Below, in pieces: positions 19,776 to 32,376 of a stretch of 64,000 bases of DNA; the stretch's first letter is position 1; each line of letters opens with the position of its first letter. Below the pieces are notes generated by a model, which saw only the letters and a program-made list of their open reading frames with translations, did not search any database and was not told the origin of the DNA. The position numbers and the translations under genes are program-made. Source of the DNA: Pratylenchus scribneri (Eukaryota > Nematoda > Chromadorea > Rhabditida > Pratylenchidae); NCBI GenBank assembly GCA_030063045.1, contig JAQSEB010000150.1, positions 310,001-374,000 of the forward strand. Reading direction: 5' to 3'.

Positions 19776-20710
19776 GTTCGATTAATTTTATAAATTTCTA
19801 TGAATGACAATTTTTTATTAAATTTATAATTTAAATTGTGTACAAAAATGAGAAATTTGAATTATTAATATTATTTTTTTTGAAAATCACGCAGTAGAAA
19901 ACAATTCTTCCACCATACGTTATTAAATAATGGTGAATTATTTCCATGTCAGAAATATGAAAAAAGCAGAAATCTTATTAACAAATAATTATGACTAATT
20001 ATATTAACTATACTATTTTTGAAAATCTAATTTTTTATTTTTAAATTTTTCTACTTATAAATATCCAATCAAATTATAATTAAAAATTTATGACTTTATT
20101 TAATTCTAATTTATTCATTTAAAAATATCTATAAAATTATAAATTATGTAATATTTAAAAAAATATTATATTTAATAACATTAAATGTATAATAAATTTG
20201 AAAAATAAATATATAAATGGAATTTTTTCATATTAATACTCATATCATAATTATTAATTTTACCTAATTTTTTATTAAATTCATGAATCAACATTCAACA
20301 TATTATCCACATTTAACTAAGTTTTATCAATAAATTAAAAAATAATTTTAACACATTTTTTCCTTTGCCAAATAAAGGCTAATAATTAAATATAAAATTT
20401 TTTATTTTAAATAATATATTTTATGTTTAATTGGAATAATATCGGATATGGAAATAAATAAGATCTAATTTAATTTCTTATATTAGAAAATTTTCCTTTG
20501 CATAGAGCTAAATTTTAATTAAAATATATATATTTTTGAAAAAATTTGATAAGAGTGGACTACTTAATTAATTTAATTATGACTAAATTTATTTTGCCAA
20601 ATATGGTACAGTAGCAGAATTTTTTGAAAATCTTTATTGTTTGTTTTTAAATTATTTTAATTTAATCTTTAAATACTTCTATCAAAAAAATTAATTTAAT
20701 CTTATTTTTT

Positions 20711-23700
20711 GAATTTATGATTAACTACTTCGCGTTTTTAAATAATATAATAATTTAATATCTTTTATTCTTTTTAATGTTTTAGAATTTAATTTCTAAA
20801 AAATTTATACAAAATTTATTTAATTATATTTTTATTAATTTAACATACTTTTATAAATGCTTCCAATTAATTTTTATACTAAAAATTATTCTATCAAATT
20901 AATTGGAAAAAATAATAGCTTTAACTCTTAAAAAAATCATATAATTTTAATTCCAATATGTTGCAGTTCTTAAGAAAAATGCTTTATATTATTATCAACA
21001 GATCTAATTAAGAAAGTATTTACTTTTTTTAATAAAATATTAAAATTAAATTTTTAATTTTATTTTTTTATAAATATTTCTTATTATTTTTATTATATTT
21101 ATTTCTCATAAAATCTAATATAAAAATATTACTTTTTTATTTATTTATTTTGATTTTAATATAATTACTCTCGAAAAAAATTATTAGAAGTAAATTATAT
21201 TTTCATATACCTATTTATTATTCCCATTTATAATATTTTATTTTTATAAACATTGATTTATTTAAATTAATATTAATTTTCTATTTTAAATTAGTTCTTT
21301 TTTAAATTTATTTTTATTTCAATTATTTTTAACTTGGATTTAAATTTAGATTTGTGTATTTAATTAGGGAAATTTTGTGCTTTTTAATTACATTCTTGAA
21401 AATAATTCTGATTTATTTTCTTTAATTAAATTATTGCACTTAAATTTTGAAAATTATATAATTTTTTAATTAATTGCTATATGATTTTTATAAGGATAAT
21501 TATTTGATTATATTATTTTTATTGATTTCCATAATTTAAAATTTTTTTGATTTTTTTTTTACTAAATTTATTGTACAAAATATAATTTGCACAAATTTTT
21601 TTAATATTTCTAATTTTTATATTTCTATTTTTCTTTTATTAACATTATAACTAAGATAGTTTTTTTATTATGTAAAATATTATTTGATGTATTTTTTAAT
21701 CTTTTTTAAATCTATTTGCTTTAATATATTTTATTTTTATACCAGACAAATGATTAAATGAATAAAATGATATCATAAAATTGTGCATAATTTAAATAAA
21801 TTAAAGTAAATTATTCCTTCCTAGGCTGGCCATTTCTTCCAATTTTCCATTAAAATATTCTATTAAATCAATAAATTATTTTGCCATTTCCTCTGGACAC
21901 AATTAGAATTCCGCTCATTTTTTAACTTTTTAATTAGGAAAGGGTCGAATTTTACCTCGCTCCATAATAAGCATAAAAATTAGATTATGGGCTAATGATT
22001 TTGCGGCGCCACTTGTAATACAATGCGCGAAAAAATGTTGTTGTTGATAAAATATCTTTATCCGCCAATCCAATCCAATCCTAACAACCATCCATAAAAA
22101 AACATTAAAATAATACATTAATATATTCAATTAAATATAATATAAATAATCAATAAAATAATTCACTTAATATAATTCATAAAAATTAATAAAAATTTTT
22201 ATTCCTAATTAAATTTATATAATTAAATTTAAAAATTTAAATATAATGTAAAAATTTACAATAATAATATCTATAATATTCATAAAAATTCTGAATATAA
22301 ATTAATTTTTTTTATTTAATAATTTCTTCAAATTTCTTCTTCTCAATAATTTATTCACTTTTCAATACCCAGGGCTTTATTGAAGCGGCCGTTCTTCCCC
22401 ATGCCCGTTCTCATCTGGCCATTCTAAGCCATAGATAACGATGAAAATAGTGTGTCAGTAATTATAATATTAAATTTATTTTTAAATTAAATTTTAATTT
22501 TTTAAAATTTTTTAAAATTTTTTCTTATACATAGATAGATTTTTGATAATTCATTTTAAATAAAATTTCTCACTATTTTTTCCTTATAAATCGTCAAATT
22601 TTATGGAATTTTTTCGATTCAAAAATTATTAAAAATTTTTTAATTTAAGATAAAAATCGATTTCATCTTACTCTTCTTCTTTGAAAGTTTTATTATATTT
22701 GATGCATTGTTTGTGGCGATAATTTTATAAAAATTTTTTAATATATTTGTTTTTTTAAAAAAATTTTCTTAACTTTTAACTAAATTACATCCATTTCTAT
22801 CCATTTATATCGGATAACATAGCAAAAAATATGACATTAATTTAATTTTTTGTTGTTTTTCGTCTTAGATATATCCATATATTCAAAAATTTTATTATTT
22901 AAATTTTATTTAATTTTAAATTATTAAAATTTATTTTTATTACATTTTTAATATTAAGACAAGGCTTTTTTTAAATTATTATTATATTCTAATCGACGGT
23001 AATTTTTATGCCTGACTTTTATTATTTCTGCTCTTCTTGCTTAAATTTGATACTGCTTTTCTTATATATTTTTATAATTAATCATGTCAATACTTTCCAA
23101 ATGAACCAAATAAATACAATTAACATTATATTTTTTTATCTGAATAATATCAAGAATTATGAAAAAATTTAAAATTATTCTCTATTGAAAAATTTTATGA
23201 AATTTTCCGTAAAATTATATTAAGAATTTAATCAACATTCTAAATTCAAATATAAATATATTATTTGAAGTCAACAATTTTTACAATTCCGATGTAACTT
23301 CCCTAGTTTTATTTATTAAAAAAGGAAAATATTAGGAAAAAATGTAATTAAAATTGGTGATTCAAACCTACTCAACAAAATTAGCAACTTCTTTAATTCT
23401 TATTAATTACTAAAATCCGGGATTATGGATGATATATTCTTATTTTTATAAAAAATATTATAAAATAAGAATGTAAGAGTGGGTTAGTTATTATTTTTTT
23501 TTCAGTAAAAAAATCGATTTTGTAATATTAGTATACAAAAAATGATAAAGGCATTAAAAATATTCATATTTTTTTTATTATTATATTTCATTTATTCATC
23601 TTTATATATTTTTTTATTTAGATTTTATGAAATATTTAATTATATTTTACATAAATGATAAGGGCATGCAAAATTTTTCATAATTTATTTTTTAAATATT

Positions 23701-24756
23701 TAATTTTCTTTATTAATTTTTTATATTTTTTTTATTTAAATTTTATGAAATATTTAATTTTTTTTAATCAATTTAGCAGCAGCTATTGTCATATGGAATT
23801 GAATCAGAGAATGCTAATAAGGTTCGATTAATTTTATAAATTTCTATGAATGACAATTTTTTATTAAATTTATAATTTAAATTGTGTACAAAAATGAGAA
23901 ATTTGAATTATTAATATTATTTTTTTTGAAAATCACGCAGTAGAAAACAATTCTTCCACCATACGTTATTAAATAATGGTGAATTATTTCCATGTCAGAA
24001 ATATGAAAAAAGCAGAAATCTTATTAACAAATAATTATGACTAATTATATTAACTATACTATTTTTGAAAATCTAATTTTTTATTTTTAAATTTTTCTAC
24101 TTATAAATATCCAATCAAATTATAATTAAAAATTTATGACTTTATTTAATTCTAATTTATTCATTTAAAAATATCTATAAAATTATAAATTATGTAATAT
24201 TTAAAAAAATATTATATTTAATAACATTAAATGTATAATAAATTTGAAAAATAAATATATAAATGGAATTTTTTCATATTAATACTCATATCATAATTAT
24301 TAATTTTACCTAATTTTTTATTAAATTCATGAATCAACATTCAACATATTATCCACATTTAACTAAGTTTTATCAATAAATTAAAAAATAATTTTAACAC
24401 ATTTTTTCCTTTGCCAAATAAAGGCTAATAATTAAATATAAAATTTTTTATTTTAAATAATATATTTTATGTTTAATTGGAATAATATCGGATATGGAAA
24501 TAAATAAGATCTAATTTAATTTCTTATATTAGAAAATTTTCCTTTGCATAGAGCTAAATTTTAATTAAAATATATATATTTTTGAAAAAATTTGATAAGA
24601 GTGGACTACTTAATTAATTTAATTATGACTAAATTTATTTTGCCAAATATGGTACAGTAGCAGAATTTTTTGAAAATCTTTATTGTTTGTTTTTAAATTA
24701 TTTTAATTTAATCTTTAAATACTTCTATCAAAAAAATTAATTTAATCTTATTTTTT
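20711..24756. repeat. 4046-bp tandem duplication, copy 2
   Basis: Direct head-to-tail repeat of 16665-20710, ending at CTTATTTTTT before TATAACC. Every feature of copy 1 recurs 4046 bases later, including the 66-codon minus frame (21930-22130) and the candidate exon (23777-23821). Perfect identity over non-coding A+T-rich DNA means either a very recent event or a false duplication made during assembly. Confidence 0.95.
23777..23821 (+). other. Candidate 45-nt exon, + strand (copy 2)
   Basis: Identical to 19731-19775. If the host gene runs through the duplication, this 15-codon in-phase unit would be a duplicated exon that lengthens the product without shifting frame. Confidence 0.33.
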
Positions 24757-26434
24757 TATAACCTTCCAATTCATTAAGATTTTTTTTAAATTTAATTAAA
24801 AAAAACTGATTAAATATTATTTTTTGCATTAAATAGAGTATTATTCTACATACATTATTTTTTATTATTCTTATAAATTATTTAAATATTTCATTTTTTT
24901 TTATTTTAATCATCATTTTTTATACATTTTAATTTTTTATAAATGAAATTTTTAATCTCAGATTCTTCTAAATTCCATACTTATGCAATTGTGTCCTATG
25001 ATTTATATGAATATAATTAATTTGAATTTTTTTTTTTAAATATCATGCATTTTTTTAAAAAAAATATTTATTAATTTAGATAAATAAATTTTTAAATTTA
25101 ATACTCAATTTTGTGACATCTTTTTATTTTTTTTTCAACTTTCCAAGAGATTATTTATGAAATCTATGCATTTATTTATTCCTTCTTATTAAGCAAAATG
25201 CTTCTTGAATATTATTTTGAATATTTTAATTTAAAGAATTCTTCGGTAATTGTAAAAATTATTTTTTAAATATTCTAATTTAAAATATCATTTTATTATT
25301 CATTTTATTATTATTATAAATTTACAAATTTTCTCTATTTAACTTGCATATATTTTTTTTATCATGAAATCATTTATTGTCTATAATTTTACTAATTAAA
25401 AATATTAATATAGATAATTGAATCCATTATACATAATAATAAGGAAATATACACTTTTATTCAAAACTACATTTAAATCATTCATCATTGTACTATTCGT
25501 GAGTAATTTTCATTTTATTTTATAGTTATTTATAATTTTACTATCTTTGTGAAAAATTATGTCCGTTTTATTTAATAATTTAAATTTTCGTAGTTTATTT
25601 TTTTAATTTTTTTTATTTTTAATAATGTATTTTTTTATAATTTTTCTTTTTTCAATTTTAAAATTTAAGCAAAATTTATATTTAAAATTTTAATTTAAAA
25701 AAAAATCTGCTTTTATTCTCTTGAGAAGAAACTATATCAACATATAATTGTACTTATATTTATCATATCATTTCGTTAAAATGATAGCATGCTTTCCACT
25801 TCGAATGCATTTTTTCTAGCTATATTAATGTAGGGATTTTCGCTGGTCAATTTATGGCTTGTGTATCAATTTGACAAGAAAACTTAAAATATTTTGTAGA
25901 TAAAATCAACTTGTATTATTCCATTCAATTTTTTATAGATTAACTTTTTTCATTTTTTTCTATTTAATTTATGAAAAATTTAAAAGAGATTTTTTATACA
26001 TAATCACTTTAAATATTCCCTTAAAAACAATTTCCATTACATTTTTTTTATTTTTTGCATTAAATAATTTTATATTCTTTAAAAAATATAAAAATATTAA
26101 TTAAAAATAAAACAATTTGTTTTTTTAATATATTATAATTCGTTTTTATTATTTATTTTTATTTTGATATTTCTAATTTTTAATAAAGAATCTAGAATTA
26201 ATTTTTTTAAATACTGTCATAAATTTTTGTATTTAATATTAATATTTTTTAAAATTATATTAGTGTATTAATGCATTTATTTATAAGGATTAAAACGAAT
26301 ATTATTGCAAAATTATTATCCAAAAATTAATTTTTATTTTCCAATTTTCTGAAGACGTATTTTTTAGATATTATTTTCAAAAACAGTTTAAAATCGGAAA
26401 ATATTTGAATATATTCATAGATTATTTTTTCTAG

Positions 26435-26476
26435 GATTATGCCATATCTAATGTTGATCAATTTCATCGGGATATG
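26435..26476 (+). other. Candidate 42-nt exon, + strand
   Basis: The acceptor GATTATTTTTTCTAG is followed by 14 codons, DYAISNVDQFHRDM, and then the donor GTATTT. The length is a multiple of three and the peptide is well mixed. The next island (26547-26577) continues in phase as SFKQYATNAI after TTAAAGTAG and before GTAATA. Two consecutive in-phase units strengthen the exon reading, but neither matches a family I know. Confidence 0.37.
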
Positions 26477-26546
26477 GTATTTTAATATATAAATATGTTA
26501 TAAAATTAATTCATTTTTTTTATTATTAGAAAATTGCTTAAAGTAG

Positions 26547-26577
26547 TCATTCAAGCAATATGCAACAAACGCCATAT
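26547..26577 (+). other. Candidate 31-nt exon, + strand
   Basis: Bordered by ...AAAGTAG and GTAATA and read as SFKQYATNAI in the phase left by the 26435-26476 unit, with one base carried over. The acceptor is weak in pyrimidines. An alternative acceptor three bases upstream gives SHSSNMQQTPY. Confidence 0.28.
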
Positions 26578-28874
26578 GTAATATTTTATTCATTTTTTGG
26601 ATGTAATTTTAATAAACAAATTTTAAATTTTTTGATCATATTTTATTGGAATTATAAAAAATTTTATTCTAATTAATATCCTGTTTGAACGAAAGAGGAA
26701 CGTGATGTCAGAAAAATTTTTGAAATTATTTATAATTTTAATTAATTTTATTATGTTTAATAAATTTGTGCTTTATATGGATTTCATTAAATTAAGTATA
26801 TTCCTCCAATTAAATATATAATTTTTCGAGAATTTAATTATTTTTAGGATGGATTTTTCGTTTTAATTTTTTTAGTAATTATTTCCATAAAAATGATTTT
26901 TACTTAAATTGAACATGTCAAATACTGGAAGTCATTATCAAAACTAAGGCTTTTCAGCAAATAAAATTGTTGCAGCTTTTTTTTTCACGATTTTCAATAT
27001 CATTTACTGAATTTTTTTTTAAATTATTATTTACATAGAATTAAGGAGGAAAGGCGGAAGAAGAGCCATTTCTACCACTATGTGCTCTAGGACTTTTAAT
27101 ACCTGGGTTTAATATTTATGTAAATATTTTAATATATTTATTGAATTTTTTTCCATACAATTTTTATTCAACTATAAATTTTGTAGAATTAAAAAAATTT
27201 TCACTTTATTGTTCTTTGTAAAAAATATTATCAAAAATTTATTTTTTATTAAATAAATACATCGTAAATAAACCACTTTTTAAAAAGAATACAAATAAAT
27301 ATTTAATTCTTAAATATTTTAACTTTTAAAAAATTAATTAAATTTTTTTCATGTTTATAAATTTGGATATAATTTATTTTTTAATTATTTATTTTTTATG
27401 AAATAACTCCGTATCAAATAAAATAATTTATAGCGGCATCACGACCTTCGTGTTATATTTATTTCCCAATCAGCATCATTTAGATATAAATCAGACATTT
27501 TTTGAAATTTCTTTGCCTTCTGCTGCTGCGCCTCAGCATCCGCTTAAATATATATTTTTTCAATTATTTACAAATAATTTTTTAATCAAAAACATTAGTT
27601 TTATTAAAAATTTTAAATCTATTATTCATTGAATAATAAAAATAAAATATATATTTACTTTTTTCGCAAAGCACGCAAAGTAAGCCAACCTTTCTGAAAA
27701 ACTTTGTTATTTATCCTGAGACATTTCATTCATTTTATTCAATTTTCTTTTCTATTTAAAAACATTTTATTTTATTTCATTATAAATTCTTTTAATTATT
27801 CCTCATTTTTTAAATCATTAATCCATATTACATATTCTTGACAATTCAGATCCATAATCGGTAGCAAAATTGATCTTAATTAATTTTAATTTAAATTAAA
27901 TATTTTATTTTATTTAAACCGATTATTTAATTTTTTTAATAAAAGAAAGATATTTATGCAATATATGTTCTTCATACACGGATAATGTAAGTATTCCCAA
28001 ATTTTTTCGATATTAAAATTCCGATCCTGCATTTAAATATAATGACGAGAAAACTGATAATTACGCTCATCTGTTTTTTAGCATGGTACATTAATTTTGC
28101 AAAATATTTATTAATTGCCCATAATATGATATGTTCGGATATGAGAAATTATCGCTTTAATAAAATCATTGTTTTTTTTTTATTAATACATATCATAAAA
28201 ATTTTATGTAATCATTTTATCAAATTAATAGCTTTTATTCCATAATAAATTATATAATCTTAAATAGTTAGCAATTTATTTATCCTTTTATTAATTTAAT
28301 AATTGCTCTTCTTTTTAAAATTTTTTAAACTTTATTTTAGATTTTAATTAAACAAATACTTTTTTATTACAAAATTTTTATAATATTACTTTTTCAATTT
28401 TATTATTTTTTATTTTAAAATTTTTTCTATATTTTTTAAATCTTTAAATTCAATTGGGAAATCGAATTTATTAATTTCGATAGAGCATGTTTAGAATAAT
28501 ATTTAATATTTATAATTTTTATTTTCTTCTATATTTAATAAATTTTAAAATCTTTCCTTCTAATTTCTACAATTAATAAAATTATTACAAAAAAAAGATT
28601 TCTGTTAATGTGAATAAAAAAAAATTTATCATTGAATATTAATTCTCACACAGTATTATATATCCATATTCCATATATTTACCTTGAATTTATCACATAA
28701 TTTAAATTATAAATCCAAAAAATTATCCAAATTCAAGAGTTAAATTAAAGAAATATTATTTTCCATTAGCAAAATTCTTTTCATCTCATACGAATAATAT
28801 TCGTAAAATATTAGATAAATTTAATATCAATATTGTTATTTTGCCAGTTTTATAATAAAAATTATTAAATAATT

Positions 28875-29240
28875 TTACATAAAATAAGGATAAATTGATC
28901 CAAAAAAATATAATATTGTTCCCATAACTGTTCCATATGATGTTAAAAACAGAGAATTATATATAATATTCATTTATACAGTGTATACTAGATTTTTTTT
29001 ATTCTTAAAAAATAAAAATTAAAAAACTCTCTTTAAATACGTTGGAATAAATGTAAAGACATAGAATATATTATATAAAGGTTTATTTTTTATTACAGTT
29101 TCAAAAGGTTCATTATCATAAATTTTGTGAATTACTGCTTTTGCAAGTACAATTGCTACTATACTAAAGCCAAACATGCACCACATAAAATGATTTTTAA
29201 AATAATATTTAGATTGATAAATATAGAATTGTTTAGAGTT
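28875..29240 (-). pseudogene. Relic or fragment of a membrane protein gene
   Basis: One minus-strand frame is open for 73 codons from 29240 (first ATG at 29186) to TAA at 29019-29021. After a second TAA at 28974-28976 it resumes at ATG 28973 for 32 codons to TAA at 28875. The pieces are hydrophobic: MWCMFGFSIVAIVLAKAVIH, then PLYNIFYVFTFIPTYLKRVF, then SYGTVMGTILYFFGSIYPYF, separated by polar stretches such as KIYDNEPFETVIKNK. That is the layout of a multi-pass membrane protein broken by two nonsense codons. I do not recognise the family. It may instead be two or three exons. Confidence 0.4.
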
Positions 29241-29602
29241 TCATATTGATGATAATGATTAAATTATAAAAAGCATGTTAAGAAAAATAAACTTTTTTTC
29301 ATATATGTAATTTTGCTTTCTTTTTTTTTTTTGATTAAATATTCATTTTTTTATATATTCATTTTAAGAAAAAATTATCAAAAATATTTTTAGTCTATAA
29401 AATATTTAGGATGAATTTAAAATTTTTTAAAAAATTTTAATCCATTAATAAATTTATTTTAATTGTTTGTTCTAATTATTTTATGTTCATTCTCGTTTTA
29501 ATCATATTTTAAATTGAATTTTTTCGTTGAAAAATGTCATAGTAAATTTCTTTTAAATATAATTTTTTTTACCTAATTTTATTTTGGAATAAATAATTGA
29601 AG

Positions 29603-29662
29603 GGAAAGTTCACTTGGATCGCTGCATATTCACTTATTAGCATATCCACCTATACTGCCCTC
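29603..29662 (+). other. Candidate 60-nt exon, + strand, membrane-like
   Basis: After ATAAATAATTGAAG and before the textbook donor GTGAGT there are exactly 20 codons, GKFTWIAAYSLISISTYTAL, which read like half a membrane helix. A shorter exon from 29641 (after CACTTATTAG) is also possible. The donor is one of the best in the window. Confidence 0.35.
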
Positions 29663-30949
29663 GTGAGTGAATAAATCAAAAAGGATTTCCGCAAAAATTT
29701 GAATGGAAATGATGATTCTTCGATTGATTTTTACTTTATTTATTTATTTTTTTATTTATTTTTATTTATCTCTTTTTTTATTATATTTATTTAATTGATG
29801 GTGTTTTTAAATAGCCATATTGTATATTTGATCATAATTATATTTTTAATTATTATTTAATTTTTAAATTATTAATTTATAAAAGGGGAGATAATAAATT
29901 GTAATTAAAATTTCAAAATTTTTATATACCGATTTTTAAACTAAAATATAATTTATATTTTCAATAAAATTTGATAATTTTTTCAAAGAGATATATTAAT
30001 ATAATTTATTATTTTTTTATATTTAATTTTTTTATTTTTAAAAAATTAACAATAATAGTAATTAAATAATGAACATTATTTAATTTCAGAAATATATATA
30101 CACTGTTATCCAGTCGGGTTTTAATCTAATAATAACGAATAATTAACCAATATTCAATGAAAAACTTTTAATTTTTCATCTTTTTTTGAGCTCCTCCAAC
30201 TTTAGTGCTAAAGAAGAAATGGTCCCAGTAAAATTCGAAAGAGCTTGTTCTACTTAACCATACATGGTATTTAGTTATAATATTAATATATTATTTTAAA
30301 TATCTATTTAAAATTATTTAATTTTTTAAATTTTACTATATATTTTTTGAATTGTATAAATAAAAATATTTATTTAATTTTTTTAAAATTATAGAAAGCA
30401 ACAATAATATTCAAACAATTGAGAATTTGTTAAATCTAAGTGGAATTATGGAATAACAAATTTATAAATAATTTTTCTTTTCAGTTAAAATCTTAAAATT
30501 CTTTTAAGCATGTGAATTTTAAATAAATAAATTATTTAAATAAATTAGATTTGCGATATTTCAATTTTAAGTGATTTTAGACAACCATATAAATATCAAT
30601 TAAAATTCATATTCTTTATTTATATTATTATTTTTTATTTTTATTTCAGTTTTTTATTATTATTTTTGAAATAATTTTTTTATTTATTTTGATTATAATT
30701 ATTAATCATTTATAAACCATTTTGAAATTGATTTTTAATGTTATTTCGATAGCTGAAATAATATTCAATTAGTTTATTCATTTAAATTTTAATAAATAAT
30801 TTTTTTATTAATTAACAATTTAATCAAATTTTATAAAAGTTATATTTATTTTAATTTGTAAAAGTTTATAATTTCTAAAATATTTTTACCTGGTTTTAAT
30901 TTATAAATTTTTTATTTTTAAAGGAAAATAAAAATAAAATTTACGATTA

Positions 30950-31115
30950 TGCTTTTCTGCATCCGAACATCATTCAATTGACTCACGAAATCCATTATTT
31001 CGCCAACCCCAGCAGTAGTTATTTCCATAGCCACCGCGAAATTGTTGTCGTTACAGTGGATCATCGCCGCTATCATTGAATACTTGTTGTTGTCTCGGAA
31101 ACCATATTAAGCATT
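30950..31115. other. G+C-rich island, possible Gly-rich peptide relic
   Basis: About 160 bases are open or nearly open on both strands. On the minus strand one frame reads FRGGYGNNYCWGWRNNGFRE between two stops, with a Gln-rich stretch before it. This pattern resembles small Gly/Tyr-rich secreted peptides of nematodes. Other frames give longer open stretches (AFLHPNIIQLTHEIHYFANP on +). I cannot decide which, if any, is translated. Confidence 0.25.
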
Positions 31116-31956
31116 CGAATAAAAATTATATAAATTTATTATATATAAAAATATTTTTCTCTTGTTTGTATGTTTGAAATATATATATCATTTTTTTCAA
31201 TTCTCAAAGATTTTTATATCAATTAAAATTATTTATTAAAATAAATAAATGTATCAAAATTATTCTCTTGAAGAATACGAAAAAATTTAGATCATTCTAT
31301 CTATTCAAATTTATTTTACTATTTATTTTTTTTTATTTTAAATCGTTTTATAAAGCACCAAAAATTAGAGTCTTGATATTTTTCTTACTTTTTTTTTTAA
31401 AATTTAAAAGGTAATAGTTATAATTAATAATAATAATTTCTTTTGTCTAATTTTTATTTAATTAAATACTCCTCACAAATTATTAATTTTTAATAGGCAA
31501 TTTTAAAATTTATTTTATATTTATTGTATATTGTATTTAATATAAATAAAAGTTTGAAATTTTATTATTTATGCAATTGCTAATTATTATATTTACATGA
31601 TAAAATAATTAGTTTTTGAGATCATTCCGCTATGCTATATCCATACAATCATAACATTGTGTGCTTTATTTATTGATAATGCAATTTCTAAACATTCCTC
31701 AATTTTTAATACTATATTATCAAGAATCAAGTGCCTCTATTTTGTCCTTATTATTTTTTGATTCATTGGCCAATAACAATTGGCCATTTCTATTTATTGT
31801 TTTTTTTTATTTATTTTTAATTAAAAATAGAATAATTTATTTTTATATTTCTTATATAATTCTAAATTAAATTAATAAATTGATTTGAAAAAATAAAATA
31901 ATATAAATCAAAGAAAAGAAAAATTGATTTTTTTCTTTTCAAATTATTTGTTTCAG

Positions 31957-32002
31957 ATGGACCAAAGGTGTTTTCAATATTTCTTATCTATAATGGATGC
32001 AT
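31957..32002 (+). other. Candidate exon after a TTTCAG acceptor
   Basis: CAAATTATTTGTTTCAG, a strong 3' splice site, is followed directly by ATGGACC and 46 bases later by the donor GTAATA. One phase reads GPKVFSIFLIYNGC; another begins at the ATG (MDQRCFQYFLSIMDA). An acceptor directly on an ATG is also where a spliced leader would join, if this organism trans-splices. Confidence 0.35.
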
Positions 32003-32376
32003 GTAATATGCAGTCTTAAAGACTTCAAAAAATAAATAATTAAAATTTAATTTTTCCTCCATTCAGATATTAAAAATATTTATCTTAATATTTTTTAAAC
32101 AAAATTATTTTATTTATTTAATTATCTTAGTTATTAATTTCGGAATAAAATTGTTTATTTAAATTTTAACAATTTATAATATATCATCATGTTCTTACAA
32201 CGTCTTTCATTTTTAGATTTTATAATCTTTTCCTTTTTAAATCAAGTCAATTCTATTATTTCACATGGCAGGCAAATCATATTCAATCATATTTATGTTT
32301 CTTTAAATGATATATAAAATGAAATTTTAATTTATAGTAAAAATTTTTATTTAGTTAGTTTTATTTTAACAATTTT

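Larger units (their letters stand above)
16665..20710. repeat. 4046-bp tandem duplication, copy 1
   Basis: Starts at GAATTTATGATTAACTAC and ends in CTTATTTTTT; the next base begins copy 2. The offset is exactly 4046 at both ends and at every point I compared (near 17700, 18330, 19260 and 19735), so there is no indel and I saw no substitution. The junction shows no shared bases with the outer flanks. The unit is A+T-rich with islands at about 17775-18060, 18320-18400 and 19731-19775. A minus-strand frame of 66 codons lies at 17884-18084 in the first island, but all strands there are partly open. Confidence 0.95.
24757..28874. other. A+T-rich region after the duplication
   Basis: Long A/T runs with islands near 25790-25870, 26435-26577, 26680-26720, 27045-27110, 27430-27550, 27660-27690 and 27850-28150. 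Several have AG/GT borders on the + strand. A frame at 27450-27632 and one at 28042-28245 are open but A+T-rich and not convincing alone. Confidence 0.45.
29241..32376. other. A+T-rich region with scattered islands
   Basis: Islands near 29603-29662, 30100-30260, 30950-31110, 31620-31870 and 31957-32030 stand out from A/T-rich filler. The 31661-31870 + frame is hydrophobic and probably chance. The rest of the stretch shows nothing I can support. Confidence 0.45.

Noticed and set aside
31770..31792. TTGGCCAAT...ATTGGCCAT inverted repeat
   Set aside because: An 8-bp arm pair with no flanking element or duplication; most likely chance.
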